The position numbers and the translations under genes were made by a program. A model generated the notes under the pieces. The model saw only the letters and a list, made by a program, of their open reading frames with translations, searched no databases and was not told where the DNA came from. From Talinum fruticosum (taxonomy: Eukaryota > Streptophyta > Magnoliopsida > Caryophyllales > Talinaceae), in contig JAITYX010000118.1 in assembly GCA_021018815.1 (NCBI GenBank), positions 124,001-188,000 of the forward strand: DNA of 64,000 bases, written 5' to 3'. Within the stretch, counting starts at the first letter, position 1; each line of letters begins with the position of its first letter. This document shows positions 24,816-35,683 of this stretch, piece after piece.

Positions 24816-25260
24816 TTACGAGTGATCTTCTTCATTGGTTTGTTCGATCCGAGTGAGCTCTTGAGTTGTCGCATTACGAGTTTCCTCGTTACGAGTGGCC
24901 TCATTTTGAGCGGGTTGAGTCCGAGTCTTTGTAATCTCGGCTTCATCATCATCTCTACTGAGCTTTATCTCTTTGGTGGTCTCATCCGAGATGTAGCACT
25001 TAGTTTGAGTGAATCTTACCTCCGACCTTTGTGGCATAGGCTGGGAGATGCTAAGCGGATTGTATTTTAGTCCTCTGACAAGGTAGACTGGGCTCACCAG
25101 ATTGTTTCCATTTCCAATCTTACCAATACCCACTATCTTGCCTTTGCTTGTCATCTCCAAAGGTCACTTTTCCTCCTTTGTATGATTCTAGCTCGAGAAA
25201 AGAGTCCTTGGTCACCTGACATGTGTCATGAACACCCGCTGTCCGGTACCAATGTCCTTT
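24816..25260 (-). pseudogene. Copia-1 protease, fused to the post-integrase linker by deletion
   Basis: Copia aspartic protease with remnants of D-S-G-C-S near 25230 after a one-base shift and a CQ/MSGD-like segment. Open part 25160-24816 contains GKIVGIGKIGNGNNLVSPVY and LKYNPLSISQ, typical of the protease C-terminus, then CYISDETTKEIKLS. There it jumps directly to RDDDEAEI, which in copia-2 lies about 960 bases further on, after the GAG-pre-integrase finger and the integrase core. The join is in frame. Short AAGCT-like similarity at both break points in copia-2 (56500 and 57462) suggests a microhomology deletion. Confidence 0.8.
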
Positions 25261-27100
25261 TGATCTTTTCTGAGTGACCTGCAAAAAAGAGAGAATCTAA
25301 CCCTTCTCACTTCCTCTAACGAACCCGAGTAACATTCCTTACTTGTGGTCCTTTCTACGAGGAAGAAGGTGTTTTGGAACCTAGATTTGAATGCCTTTGG
25401 GTTTTGTCGGATTATGAGTCTTCCTCTCGAGAAGCGAGTCTATGTCTCTTCCTTTTTGAAAACCTTTCCTTTTGAAATAGGAGAGAATGGTTTCTTTTCG
25501 TAAATAGTCCTGGGCTTTGTCCTCCTTTCATTTACGTGAATGGGACCGTGCTCGGCTTTCCTGAACTTTACTGTTGCGGAATCCTTTTGAACAATTCGAG
25601 TAGGAATTAGATTCTTCCTCTTTGTTGAAACCGAGACCTTCTTTTCGAAAAGAGACACATTGTGATCCTAAGAGCATGTCAAGGTTCTTCCGACCTTGAG
25701 TAAACTTTAAAACCAGATCTTGAGACTCGGTGAGCTTCCTTTTTAGTTGCTCATTTTCTTTCTGAGCAGCTCGGACTCGGTCTCATTAGATTGAGCACTA
25801 GTCTTGAGTTCTCTCGAATAAGAGTCTCGGTTTTCTAATTCAATTTTCAAAGAAGTGCTCTCGAAGTGATTAACTCAAGTTGTTCTTTGAATTGAGAAGA
25901 ATCGAATTGGACTTTTCTTCCAAAGTAAAAATATATTTAGCTAAATCAACTTTGGAGAACTTAAGAAAGTATTCGATTACCTCCGAGGATTTGTTTCCTC
26001 ATTGTGCGAGTCCGAGTCGACTCTGTTCGGCTTCCGAATCGAAATTGCCATCGGACATTTAGAGTCATTTGAGTCCTCATCATCTTCGATGAATCCTCAT
26101 CGCTCCATGTAGCCATCATGGCTTTCTTCTTCTTTCTGTCCCTTTTCCTTTTTGGACGAGTCCTTAACTATGTGGTCTTTTCTGCCACATTCGAAACACC
26201 AGAATTCTTAGTCAAAGAAAATTTAGACGGGAAGTAAACTTACCTTTTCTGTCTTTCTTATCTTTCTTGTAGAATTCTTCTTTTGGCCTTTTGTCCCATC
26301 TTTTGTGCTTCATCATTCTCTTGAAGCCTCTTGCAATGAGTGCCATGGGATCGTCTTCGAGTCGGAAGAGCTCGGATTTGCTTCTTTGGATTACGAGGCT
26401 TTCGGTGCTAAGTTTCTTTTGGCACTTGCCCTCGGCATCCTCTTCTTCTAGATGGATCTCGTGAGTTAGAAGCTTTCCAGATGAGCTTGTCCGGCTTTAA
26501 GAGTGAAAGGTTACGAGCCTCCTCTATGGCGAGTCACCTTCGGACCCTATCGTCTCTTGGGTAGACTTCGAGAATTTTCCGGCACATTTCTTCATGGGAA
26601 ATTTTCTTTCCCGGAGATTTGAGATTATTGGTAATCTCGGTGAAGCGAATGAACATCCGAGTAATGTTCTCCTCTGGCTCCATTTTGAAAAGCTCATATT
26701 TATGAAGATACTTGGTCGATCTTCGCTTGTCTTACCCGACTTGTACCTTCGTAGGTGTTGACTAAAGTATCCCATACCTCTTTAGCAGAGTCACGAGCGG
26801 AGACTCGATTATATTCTTACGAGCTTATGGCGCACATAAGGATGTTCATTGCTTTGAAGTTCTTTACGAACTTCTCTACTTCTCCTGGTGTGAACTCGGC
26901 CTTCGTCTTGGGAATGATTACGAATTCATCTGTCTTCATTGGAATGTAGTTTCCTTGTTGTATGATTTCCCACACCTCTTCATCATGATCCATAAGAAAA
27001 CATTCCATGAGCTTCTTCCAATGCCCAAAGTTTGATCCTTTGAATTTTGGTGGTCTGTTGGAAGATCTTTCTTCGTCGAACTCTCCGGTATTCGAGCCAT
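25261..27100 (-). pseudogene. Copia-1 gag with zinc knuckle and coiled-coil tail
   Basis: ATG 27100 starts the gag, about 40 bases after the primer site. The UBN2-type gag core reads LMECFLMDHDEEVWEIIQQG (near 27000), then FVKNFKAMNILMCAISS and VWDTLVNTYEG (near 26760). The knuckle near 26190 reads CFECGRKDHIVKD and then loses its last cysteine to an extra C (ACTCGTCC against ACTGTCC in copia-2). A Glu/Ser-rich and coiled-coil region follows (26100-25650), then a basic segment with AEHGPIHVNERRT near 25530. This long tail after the knuckle is typical of Sireviruses. Many small indels break it. Confidence 0.82.
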
Positions 27101-27140
27101 TTGATCTTTAAACCTTTGGATTGTTAGATCCTTTTTGAAA

Positions 27141-27159
27141 GGCTAGGTTCGATACCAAT
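27141..27159 (-). promoter_or_regulatory. Copia-1 primer-binding site
   Basis: Directly after the 5' LTR the minus strand reads ATTGGTATCGAACCTAGCC. The TGGTATC start fits initiator tRNA-Met priming as in other plant copia elements; the rest differs from the usual TGGTATCAGAGC. Confidence 0.65.
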
Positions 27160-28286
27160 TGAAGGTTTGCTCGGGGAAAGTCCGAGTCACCCTAGAGGGG
27201 GTGAATAGAGTGATAGAAGTTTTTCGTGAAAAGTTTAGCTCTTCCGTTAAAAATAAGACAGAGACAGATTACGAGTTTATCAACGGGGTCGAAAAGATTT
27301 AAATTCGGAAGGTTATTAAGCGAGAATGACCAAGAGTCGTAAAGCTGTACGAGTCTAGAATGAACTCGGAAAGATAACACTTAGAGATTACGTGGAAACC
27401 CTCCTGGGGCAGAAAACCACGGACCGTGCCAATCCGGACACGAAGTCAAATTCACTATTTTGAGTCCACAAAATACCGTGAGCTGGCGAACCCGAGTTGC
27501 TCCCTTAGACAACTCTATTCAAGTTTTCCTACACTCGAAATTCCCTTATCCGATCTAGTACTTCCTAGTTGAGATAACCCTTACAGCTAGGGACAACTAA
27601 GCTGAGTTAACCCTTACGGCTTAGTCAAGGGACCTTACAAAGAATGTAAGAAAGAGTTTGTAGCGAGTACAAGACCTTACAACTCGAAAGTAATGAATTA
27701 CGAGTGGGAGTTGTAAGTTGAAGATTGAAAGTAAATACAATAACTTTGAGCAAGTATGTGTATTAACAATATGTTCGGCAACCTTCAAGTCTTGTGAGAT
27801 AGCTTCTATTTATAGATGACCAGGCGAGTAGCCGTTATCTTCATCTGCTGACTAAGAGTCCTCTGTGACCGTTGATAGAAGCTTTCGAGTCACTCGAAAG
27901 TATCCGTTGTAATATGAACGTTGGACAACAGTTTAACTCTCTTAGAAGTCCCAAAACCATTAGCGGTGTTTTGAAAGATAAGGTGGAAACCACCGTTAAG
28001 CTTAGCGTTCCAGGTTTCCAGATTTGGAAACAGAGCAGCCACGACACAATCTCTGGGACTGGAGCGAGAGAAGGTGAAGAGCCATGTCTGCTGGTGATTT
28101 GACGTTACGAAGCCGATTACTTTTGTAGTTTGAAAAGTGTATCCTCGATTGAATAACCTACAAAAGTAAATCAATTTTGGTTCTCAAAGTATAAAATACT
28201 TTAGCCCAAGATTAGACACGAGATAATAAAATAATTACGATAAATAAACCAGCCGATTATCCGAGTCGAAACGGAATGGAATTTTC
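27160..28286 (-). repeat. Copia-1 5' LTR, inner part
   Basis: This LTR part aligns with 18835-19960 and is cut at TTTTC (28282-28286) by the nested solo LTR. It carries its own TATAAAT at 27808-27814 (minus strand). Confidence 0.92.
27808..27814 (-). promoter_or_regulatory. TATA box of the copia-1 5' LTR
   Basis: The minus strand reads TATAAATAGAAGC. This would be the promoter of the genomic transcript, but the LTR is split upstream of it by the nested insertion. Confidence 0.65.
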
Positions 28287-29806
28287 CGAAGACTCGAGAC
28301 ATCGCTCTATATCTTTACGAGTCATGCAAAAGGAATCGGGTATAACGATGTCATTCATATAGAGTTTTGATTCCAAGGCATTCTCTGTGTCTTAGAAACT
28401 TACTTAAGCTAAATAGTATCTTTCCTATGCGATTTGGCCGTGACATATCTCTTTAATCGCTTTTCGGTTAGCGACTCGAAAACTTGTTCTTTATTCGAGT
28501 TCACTCTCACTCAGAATCGACTTGTGGTTATTTACTCTATTTTGCAAAGTTAGCATTCGTAGTTCATGCTTAGTCTACATCAAGTGTTTCCCACTCGATA
28601 TTTGTTAATAGAACTTGATTCTTTGCTTAAGACTAAGTCTTATGGAATTCCGAGTATCATGGATATTAGACTCGAAAATTCCATTTCTCTTCGACTCGGA
28701 TAATCAATTACGTATTTTTCATGATTACTTTATTATCCGTGTCTAACCTTGGACCAAAGTATATTATACTTTGAGAACCGAAGGTGTTTTACTTTTGTAG
28801 GTTATTCAATCGAGGATATCTTTTCAAACTACAAAAGTAGCCGAGCTCGAACGTCAAATCACCAGCGAGATATGGCTTTTCACCTTCCCTGCTTTAGCCC
28901 CGGAAGATTATGTCGAAGCTATGCCGCTTCCATATCCGGAAAAGCTGGAACGCTAAGCTTAACGGTGGTTTTCACCACACTTTTCAAGACACAACCAATG
29001 GTTTTGGGACTTCCAAGAGAGTTAAACCGTTGTCCAACGTCCATATTTCAACGGATACTTTCGAGTGACTCGAAAGCCTTTCACAACGGTCACGAGAGGA
29101 CTCTCGGTCAGCGAGATGAAGATAACGGCTACTCTGCCTGGTCTTCTATAAATAGAAGCCACTTCACAAGACTTGAAGATGAGCCGAACATATTGTCTAT
29201 ACACTTACTTGATAGAAGTCATTGTATTTACTCTCAATCTTCAACTTACAACTCCCACTCTGTAATTCATTACTTTCGAGTTGTAAGGTCTTGTACTTAG
29301 TTACAAACTCTTCTTACATTCTTTGTAAGGTCCCTTGACTAAGCTGTAAGGGTTAACTCAGCTTAGTTGTCCCTAGCTGTAAGGGTTATCTCGAGCTAGG
29401 AAGTACTAGATCGAGATAAGGTAACTTCGAGTCTAGGAAAATCTGTATAGAGTTGTCTAAGGGAGCAACTCGGGTTACGTCAAGTTCACGGTATTTTGTG
29501 GACTCAAAATAGTGGATTTAACTTCGTGTGCTGGATTGACACGGGCCGTGGTTTTCTGCCCCGGGAGGGTTTCCACGTAAATTCTCCGTGTTCTATTTCG
29601 AGTTCATTCTAGACTCGAGCGCCCTGCTGAACGTGTCTACTCCGATTCATTACATTACGAGTCCAATCTTTTCTCGACCCCTTGCTTAGACTCGGAATCT
29701 GTCTTTGACTCTTCTCTGTCAAAAGGTGTGTGCTTTCGCAAAGAATTTTTCATCACCCTATTCACCCCCTCTAGGGTGACTCGGACTCTCCCAGAGCAAA
29801 CCTTCA
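28287..29806 (+). mobile_element. Solo LTR (sense) nested in the copia-1 5' LTR
   Basis: 1520 bases of the same LTR family, in the opposite orientation to its host LTR. It is flanked by the perfect duplication TTTTC (28282-28286 and 29807-29811). The first base is C where the family has T (CGAAGACTC against TGAAGACTC); the end CCTTCA is intact. Its closest relative in the window by eye is the solo LTR at 912-2442, so it came from another subgroup than copia-1. Confidence 0.93.
29147..29153 (+). promoter_or_regulatory. TATA box of the nested solo LTR
   Basis: TATAAATAGAAGCC in sense orientation, within the solo LTR. Confidence 0.65.
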
Positions 29807-29811
29807 TTTTC

Positions 29812-30255
29812 GAGTCCAATATCCATGATACTCGGAATTCCATCCGACTTAGTCTAAGCGAAGAATCAAGTTCAATAAAGAATATCGAGAGAGGATTAAC
29901 TTGATATAGACTAAGTATGAAACAAGCTAAAAATACCGACTATAACAAAATAGGACTTATAACCACAAGTCGGATTACGAGTGAGAAAAGACGAAATATT
30001 AGTCTATTCAATCTGCGATTAATCGAGTGATGCTTGGACTCGGAACAAAGAACCGGTTTTACGAGTCACTTACGAGATAAGCAAGAAATATAATAAGTAA
30101 TATCCGTATCACTCAGAAAAGATACTATTTTACTCAAAGAAATTTCCGAGATACGAGAGAATGCCTTGGAATCAAAACTCTGTAGGTATGAGATTGTTAT
30201 ACTCGATTCCTTTTATACAACTCATAAAAGTATTGAGCAAGTGTCCGAGTCTTCA
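29812..30255 (-). repeat. Copia-1 5' LTR, outer part
   Basis: Continues the LTR after the nested solo LTR and ends GAGTCTTCA, followed by the CTTGG target duplication and gypsy LTR sequence. Confidence 0.92.
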
Positions 30256-33175
30256 CTTGGGAAAGATAAATTTTCATCAAACTATTTTTGAAAGCAAGGG
30301 AAACCTAGTGTGTACTTTATGTTTTATGTATATCTTTATAAGAAAGCGTAATATTAGATCGAGTCTTAGATTTCTTTACACGAGGACGTCCAAAGTCTAA
30401 GTGTGGGGGATTTGTTTAGTCGTATTTTATACGTATTTTTAGTAGTTATTTAGTTTATATTATATAGTTTATTTTATCTAATATATCCTATTTTGTCTAT
30501 TTATAGGAAATTATCGATTAAATTGGGGAAGAAGAGAAAAGACGTTAAAAGTGGATTTTTAGCTACGAGACAAGCATCCAAGAAAATACATGAAGTCGGT
30601 CCATAAATATAATATGTCATAAAATATTTATTTTACGATATTATATTTTAGGAAATCCTAATTGGAATAGAAAAGGAAACTTAGAAGAGAAGAAAGAGAA
30701 ATAAACCCTAACTCCTTCACCTTATATATACTACTTATTATCATCATGGACGGAGCGAGCTTCCTACACAAACACCCACCCCCTCTTCCCTTGCTGTCCA
30801 CGGTAGCCACACACACCACCTGCCGCCGCTGCCCTTGCTGCCGCTGCTCCTGGCTGCCGCCGCCTCCTCTCTCTTGCTCGCACCGTGCTGCCTGCTGCTT
30901 GTCCCTTGTTGGCTGCTGCCTTCCCGTTGCCCATCCCACACCAACACCATCATAACCATCTTCATCATCATCATCCCGTGGCCAAGGAAACTAATATCCG
31001 TAGTATAATTTAGTATTGTAATTTTTTACTAGTAAAGATTGAATTTTTATTGTTAGATTAATATTAAAGATGCTAATTTTATTTAGTTTACGTATTTTTT
31101 TTGAAACAATGTTAAGTAGGTTGTATTGCTCCAAAGAGAGATAATTACATCTATACTCTGGGCATCCCCGGGAGAATTTAGGGGTTGTTTAGATCTCCCT
31201 AACATTGCACTCACTCTAATACTTACAATATACTTGACTCTCTGTATTATACTCGGTATTTCCACGAGTTCTTTGTCTATATTTCATGTTGTTTACGCCT
31301 TTCCAAATAAGGTAAACCGTTGCACACAGAGCACACCTGATTGCTCTTGCTTTTGTTGTCTTGCCGCGCATATGTCCGGCAAACTAGCTAAGTTCATGCT
31401 TCCAATTCCAACTCCTTGCTTTTATCCCTAGCCACTTGCTGTATACTTACCCATATTTGGTTGCTAATGGTGCATTTAAAGAATAGGTGGTCACGTATTG
31501 TCTTATTTTTGTATTTTAAATTACATTATGTGTGAGTAGTTTTTTATACTTAGTACAATCTACTTGAAACCATGTTAAATTATGTATTTTGAAGCAAAGT
31601 TTCGATCTTTATTGTCTTATTGATTCGATCCATGATTTTATGATAATTTGATTTTAATGTTTATGAGTTTATGTCTAATTAATTAGAGTGCACGCTATTT
31701 AGTTTTATATAAATTCATATGATAGTTTAAAGGGTTTAAGTACGTAATTAGGAAATTATCATAGATCCTAGTTAATCATAAGTATCACCCTAGTTAATCA
31801 TGGATGGCTCATACCCATCTCTTTTAATTTTAGGAAATTATCATAGATCCTTTTTAAATCAATTTTCTAGTAGATTGGTTATTAGGTGCTAGATGATATT
31901 TTTTAATACTTAATGCTCTAATTTGATTAAATTCTAGTGCTAGTGATAGGGTTATCAATATTAGTAGGGTTTACATTAGGGCTAGGCCTAAGTAAACAAA
32001 TAACTAAGGAAAAACGGGAAAGATCCGCTAGTGGTTGTCTTCTACGGTTTAGCTCATGGGTAGATCAATTTGTGTGTTAATCATAAATAATAATTTGCAT
32101 GGTGGATATAGATTATACTAAGTGTTTTTATAAATTTTATATCTTTGATAATTACTTGCTTGCCTTTTGAGTTATTTTCTTTAGTTAGTCAATTTTCATT
32201 TATAAATTTATAGTCTTTTATTATCAATTTCATTATTTCCCTCTAAAGATCAGTATTTTAGGTTAGTTTTAGTACTTTTATTTGAATTTAATTTTGAGTC
32301 CTTATTTATTTTAATTTTCAGAATTCATTTTCTGTTAGTTTTTATTATTTTTGAGTCAGTTTGTTAGAAATTAGTATAAAAATAGTTTCTTTTGTTATTT
32401 TTCGTGTTTTATTTTCTTTTAGGGTTTAGATAGAGTCCTAGTTTTCTGTGATTAAATTTTAGAATTTTTGGAATTAATTTGATATTTTTTCAGATTTAAT
32501 TCTTGAATTTAATTACTGCAGGTTTTTCATAAAATAAATTCGTAAATTAGGTTTTAAATTTGTTTTTTATATTTTTAGGGTCTATTTATTTTTAGAAAAT
32601 TAGTATAATTATTCTGGATAATTTTAGTTTTTATTTTTGTAATTAATTTAGTGCAGAATTTTATTTATTTAATTTTCTGTTTTAGAATTTATTTATTTTC
32701 TGCTTTAGTTTTCTGTTTTAATTATTCTGAAAAATTATAAAAAATATTTCTGGGTTATTATAAACTTTATATTCTGTCTGGGATATTTATTTATATTATT
32801 AGATAATTTTCTGTTATTTTTAGTTATTTAATTCTGAATTATTCTATGTTTTAATTTTCTGTTTAAGTTTTTATTTGATTTTCTGTTTAGATTTTTCCAG
32901 AATTAATTAGGATAGTTTTTCAAATTTAGATTATCAGAATAATAGTGCATAATCTCAGAAGTTTTTCTTAGAATTAAAATTAGAAATTTAGTAGTTAATT
33001 TGATTTGTTTGAATTTTACAAGGTAAATAACTAGAATAGTTAGTTTAATTAGATTGAAAGTTTGATTTTTTACGAGTATCTTTCCTTGTGGATTCGATCC
33101 CTACTTCCCCTTACTATATTGTTTATTATAAGCCTAAGTAGTGGTTTAATTTGTTGCTGTATGACAAGTTTAACA
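30256..33175 (+). repeat. Gypsy 3' LTR, second part
   Basis: Resumes the gypsy LTR at the duplicated CTTGG and matches 9412-12334 closely. It includes the GC-rich island (about 30745-30980) and the LINE fragment (31094-31503), and ends GTTTAACA. Confidence 0.9.
31094..31503 (-). pseudogene. LINE 3' fragment in the gypsy 3' LTR
   Basis: The LTR-borne twin of 10251-10665. The minus strand again shows the zf-RVT tail and poly-A (T run 31095-31102). The plus-strand frame over it is a shadow. Confidence 0.75.
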
Positions 33176-33309
33176 GCGTTTGTGTATTTAGTATTTGACT
33201 TATTTGATTATTAGAAATTGTCCAATCTGAAAAAATTTCTTTCCATGTATTTCAATTATCTCAAAATAACTGTCACGCTTATTATCCATACTAAATAACC
33301 CCTTTTTAA

Positions 33310-33503
33310 GAGATATAAACCACCACTCTTAATATGCATGAGCGTAACTTAATAGGTTACTACCACTCTTGCAAGAGTGGTTATATTTTTCACATTTATT
33401 ATGTGTGGAAATAATTTTGTGAACTCATTTTTACTTATTTTTTTGTCACACTTAGTCATGTGTGATTAGATAAAGGAGAAAGTATACCATACTTTTTGTA
33501 GTG
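33310..33503. mobile_element. CACTA transposon terminus
   Basis: ACTTTTTGTAGTG (33491-33503) is the inverted complement of the canonical CACTACAAAAAGT end of plant CACTA elements. The preceding 180 bases carry the subterminal motifs GCAAGAGTGGTTAT and TTATGTGTGG. Similar motifs lie left of the gypsy element at about 7720-7920. Between 33176 and 33309 I see nothing identifiable. Confidence 0.6.
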
Positions 33504-33506
33504 ATT

Positions 33507-33624
33507 GTAGCATTTTTATTATTAATCTTATTTATAAATATAGTTGTTAAATATTTACTTTCCTTATTCATAACTTCTTAAAGTATACTAAATTACTCCT
33601 TAAATAGCACGGGTCCAAATTAGT
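33507..33624 (+). mobile_element. Helitron 3' end fragment
   Basis: The last roughly 110 bases match those at 48220-48332 and, inverted, at 38778-38890. They end in a damaged hairpin (AATAGCACGGG) and ATTAGT where Helitrons have CTRRT. Confidence 0.5.
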
Positions 33625-35665
33625 ATAACTAATCTAAAGCCTAGAAATACTTTTTATAATTTTTCAGAAAAATTAAATAGAATTAAAAATAGTAAAACAA
33701 AAAAGAATATAAACAGAGAGTTAAATAAATAATAAACTACACTAAAATAAGCATAAAAATAAATAATTAAATTACCAAAATATTAAAACTATTTTCTGGA
33801 ACAAAATATACACTAAAAGCCTAAAATCAAAACAAAAAAACTAAATTTGTAAATTTATTAAATTGAAAACTTTATTTACCCTAATTTAGAAAAAATTTGA
33901 AACTTATCAAATGAATTATAAAAATTAAGACAATTAATACTAACTGATTAAGAGTCTAACTAAATCCTATAATAATATAAAAAATTAACAAAAGGAAACT
34001 AATTTTAATCTAACTTCCAAAAAAATTAACTAAAAATAACAAAAACAAACAAAAAAACTCTGAAAATTAAAATATATTACGACTCAAAATAAAATTAAAA
34101 TAAAATTACTGAGATTGATGTGAAAAATTCAAAAAGTATATTGATATCAAAAAGTATACTGAATGATTTTTAAAAAGGGATATAATTAAAGGTTATTTTT
34201 AACGAGAAATTTTAGAATATAATTAAAGGATATTCCACTATCTTTAATAGTGTAAATGTTAATTCACCAATATTTTTAACCTAAAAAGAATAATCTATAC
34301 TATTTCAACTTTTAGTATGATTTTATTTTAGAATGTGAGAATCACAAGGTATGTTGTTTGTTTCTCTGTGATTTCAAATTGTGCCTTTAACTGACACCTA
34401 ACAAGGTAGCTACCAAAGTGGACAATTAGCGAGAGAATAGTTGCGTTGTTGTTGAATTTTTTTGGCTAAATTGTACTTTGAGTGTGAGGACTCAAAATTA
34501 TACATATTTAATTGTATATTTTTCTATGAATGAATCAGATATTTCATTAGTTAGGAAAATTTAATTATTCCTTTGCACTAAAATATATATTGCAAAAATG
34601 TAGCAATAGCTTATGCAATTGTTTGGTTTATTGGTTTGTTAGGAAGATGTTGTTGAGGTAACTAAAGAAGACGGTATCGAGTTTCAAACTAATTTTAATT
34701 AGCGGCTTCAAGTTTTGAGAGTGATTAAACCTTTTTGTGACATTGTAATTATAATCTCATGCGCATAATTGTTTACTGGAAATAAGTGTAATATGGGAAT
34801 TTTAATTCTTTTTGTTCATATTTTTTGATTCGTTTAATATGTTTTGTATTGACTCGGGTTTATTACTTCGATCTATTTATGCTATCTTTGGAATTTTAAG
34901 TTTTTCTTAAATTAATTAATTAAAAAAGATAATTAAAAAGAAAGGAACAATTGAAGTTTTGTTTTGAATTTTATATATACACGTACAATGTTTCTATGTA
35001 CATGTTTATTTTTAAAAATATATTTGAATATTAAGATATAACATGCTTGGATATTATGAAAGTTTGGGTATTTGCACTATGGTAGCTTACTTTACCTAAT
35101 CTTCAAACATGAAATGTATTGTTCTTTAACTTACCTAAGAGTGTTTCTTTATTTTGTCAAATTTTAACTCTTTATTATGAAGATATGACAATTTATAATT
35201 GTGATGACTCCCTTCCAATTATATTTGGTTTAAGAGTATTTGGATATTTAATTTGGATTTTAGTGAGCTTCTTTTTCAAAAATTTCATTTGGTACATGCT
35301 CATTGCATCAACGAGGGTCGAGTCAATTGGAAGAAGTCTACTATTATTAAGGTATGAGTTTAACTATTTTTTTTAATATGTAAATTTTTCTAATTTAGTT
35401 TGTTTGGATCATGATTTTCTTTATCTCTTCACTTATTTTCTAATTTTGTGTCTATTTGTCCTTTATTGTTTACCTTGTTTTTAAATAATCTTAACGTATA
35501 AGTTAGATCAAACCCAAATATAAGCTCAATAGTTACTCAACATTAGTTCAATTAATATCTTGCAGTTGCAAAAACAACGTACATATATTGTATGTTTACT
35601 TATCACTTTTACATATTTTCTATACATGCATAGTGTTTATTATGTCCTACCCCTCCATTTTTGAA
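33625..35665 (+). repeat. Dispersed repeat family X, copy 2
   Basis: AT-rich, with matching segments throughout 44915-47000 in inverted orientation, about 75-80% alike by eye. Anchors are AGAATATAATTAAAGGATATTCC (split here at 34213-34235), GAGGACTCAAAATT (34487), TATTATGAAAGTTTGG (35053) and GTATACATGCATAGTGTTTA-like sequence at 35620. An 85-codon frame at 35119-35376 lies inside it; it is not conserved as protein in the other copies, so I leave it out. No tail or clear terminus was found. Confidence 0.65.
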
Positions 35666-35683
35666 AATAAAGCTGCACCCAAA

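Larger units (their letters stand above)
18835..30255 (-). mobile_element. Copia-1: Sirevirus-like Ty1/copia element, antisense, integrase deleted
   Basis: The full element lies on the minus strand: 5' LTR on the right (27160-30255, itself split by a solo LTR), primer site, gag, protease, reverse transcriptase/RNase H, an extra gene, purine tract, 3' LTR on the left (18835-20410). A perfect 5-base target duplication, CTTGG, flanks it (18830-18834 and 30256-30260). The LTRs are 1576 and about 1571 bases after removing the nested insertion and are about 95% alike by eye. The integrase core is missing, joined cleanly across the gap when compared with copia-2, so this copy must have moved with integrase supplied in trans or lost it afterwards. 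Confidence 0.92.

Noticed and set aside
35119..35376. 85-codon plus-strand frame (MFFNLPKSVSLF...)
   Set aside because: It falls within repeat X, and the matching inverted copy at about 45.3 kb does not keep the frame.
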